Assembly (NCBI GenBank): GCA_024695285.1
Contig: JAILIM010000100.1
Span: forward strand, 1-15,546
Source of the DNA: Bacteroidales bacterium
Lineage (GTDB): Bacteria > Bacteroidota > Bacteroidia > Bacteroidales > UBA932
Direction of reading: 5' to 3'
DNA: 15,546 nucleotides
Positions 14,576 through 15,546 of the stretch are shown one piece after another; the first letter of the stretch is position 1; each line of letters opens with the position of its first letter. The position numbers and the translations under genes are program-made. The notes below the pieces were generated by a model, which saw only the letters and a program-made list of their open reading frames with translations, was not told the DNA's origin and ran no database searches.

Positions 14576-15546
14576 ATGAAGAAATTGTTTCATATCGCTT
14601 TGCTCGGCCTTGCCGCCCTTTCACTCAGCGGCTGCCTTGCCGGCAAGTTCATGTGCGGCTACGCACTCCAACCCAATCCCCACGGCGTAGATGATATTGA
14701 ACGGACACGCCACAAAGCTGATTCCTTGATGCCCGGCAGCACCGCATGGTACGATGGCCTCAAGGCCCAGGGCATACTCAAGGACACCTGGACCACCAGC
14801 CACGATGGTAAGAAGATCCACGCATGCTACGTGTCTGCCGCCAGGCCCGAAGAGGCCCAGGGCACTGCAATCGTGGTCCACGGCTACGGCGACAACCACT
14901 TCGTGTTCCTGTATCTGGTCCGTATGTACCGTGACCAGTTCAACTACAATGTGCTCTTCCCCGACCTCCAGTACCACGGTTATTCCGAGGGTGACGAGAT
15001 CCAGATGGGCTGGTTCGACCGTCTGGACATCGAGAAGTGGATTCCAGTCGCCCACGAACTCTTCCAGGATGACTTTATGGTGCTGCACGGCGTTTCGATG
15101 GGAGCGGCGACTGTCATGTGCACCAGCGGAGACCCTCTGCCGGGATATGTCAAGTGTTTCGTGGAAGACTGCGGCTACTCCTCCGCCTGGGACCAGTTCT
15201 CGGTCAACCTCAAGCAAAGTTTCCACCTGCCCCCGTTCCCCATCCTGACCAGCGCCAGCATTGTGTCCAAGAACAAATATGGATGGTCTTTCAAGGATGC
15301 GTCATCCGTAGACCAGCTTGCCAAGTGCGTCCTTCCTATGCTCTTCATCCACGGCGATGCCGACGATTTCGTACCCTTCTCGCACCTGCAGAAGAACTAC
15401 GACGCCAAGATCTACGGCTACAAGGAGAAGTGGGTCGCCCCCGGAGCGGTGCACGCCAATTCCTATGCCAAGTACCCCGAGGAGTACACCAAGACCTGCG
15501 CCAATTTCCTTGCCAAGGTCAAGAAGATGATCTCCGACGGCACCTA
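14576..15546 (+). CDS. Lipoprotein alpha/beta hydrolase (open at the window end)
   Basis: An open frame of 323 codons runs off the window; the last two bases are TA, so a stop may come at once. Residues 1-20 form a lipoprotein signal ending in LSLSGC (Cys20), without the acidic motif for surface export, so a periplasm-facing anchor is likely. The fold is alpha/beta hydrolase: VVHGYGDN at 100-107 (oxyanion region), HGVSMGAA with nucleophile Ser174, HGDADDFVP with acid Asp263, and AVHANSY with His293. This order and the C-terminal FIHGDADDFVPF resemble serine hydrolases of the S9/BAAT-like type seen in Bacteroidales. The substrate (peptide or ester) is unknown. The position after an exported peptidase may hint at peptide breakdown, but that is inference. 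Confidence 0.88.
   Translation, partial: MKKLFHIALLGLAALSLSGCLAGKFMCGYALQPNPHGVDDIERTRHKADSLMPGSTAWYDGLKAQGILKDTWTTSHDGKKIHACYVSAARPEEAQGTAIVVHGYGDNHFVFLYLVRMYRDQFNYNVLFPDLQYHGYSEGDEIQMGWFDRLDIEKWIPVAHELFQDDFMVLHGVSMGAATVMCTSGDPLPGYVKCFVEDCGYSSAWDQFSVNLKQSFHLPPFPILTSASIVSKNKYGWSFKDASSVDQLAKCVLPMLFIHGDADDFVPFSHLQKNYDAKIYGYKEKWVAPGAVHANSYAKYPEEYTKTCANFLAKVKKMISDGT

Overview
The window looks like a chromosomal piece of a high-GC member of the Bacteroidales (Bacteroidota). The signs are promoters of the TTTG-N19/20-TAnnTTTG type, hardly any Shine-Dalgarno sequences, a lipoprotein with a fimbrillin-like region and an SKD stretch after the lipobox cysteine, and a gene set (AqpZ, POT peptide transporter, TldD/TldE, TIGR02757/DUF2400, M20C dipeptidase, secreted M28 peptidase) that is common there. 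A gut-type uncultured genus is plausible, but genus and species cannot be read from the sequence.

Layout. Positions 1-540 hold a 51-bp minisatellite (ten full units and a partial one) whose units can each form a hairpin. At 702-2711 lies a surface lipoprotein nuclease. Its signal peptide is built from 21-bp (7-residue) repeats, its post-lipobox linker from 24-bp (8-residue) repeats, and its last 25 residues lie in a dispersed-type inverted repeat plus the tail of the convergent gene. The aquaporin gene aqpZ (minus) and a tRNA-Glu(CTC) gene (plus) diverge from a shared promoter region. The tRNA ends in a clear intrinsic terminator, followed by a strongly palindromic element (3588-3707) that closes the next operon.

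The minus strand from 10525 to 3715 is one compact six-gene operon: POT peptide transporter, secreted beta-propeller-like protein of unknown function, TIGR02757/DUF2400 protein, zeta-toxin-like P-loop kinase, TldD and TldE. Nearly every junction overlaps or touches, so translational coupling is likely. Divergently, on the plus strand, an operon encodes a lipid A acyltransferase-like protein, cytosolic dipeptidase PepD and a secreted M28 peptidase. A lipoprotein alpha/beta hydrolase follows behind its own likely promoter and runs to the window end.

Biologically, 3.7-14.5 kb centres on peptide handling: extracytoplasmic peptide cleavage (M28), uptake of di-/tripeptides (POT), cytosolic hydrolysis (PepD) and the TldD/TldE peptidase. 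The most unusual part is the left 1.1 kb, where three unrelated tandem arrays with periods divisible by three (51, 21 and 24 bp) sit beside or inside one surface lipoprotein gene.
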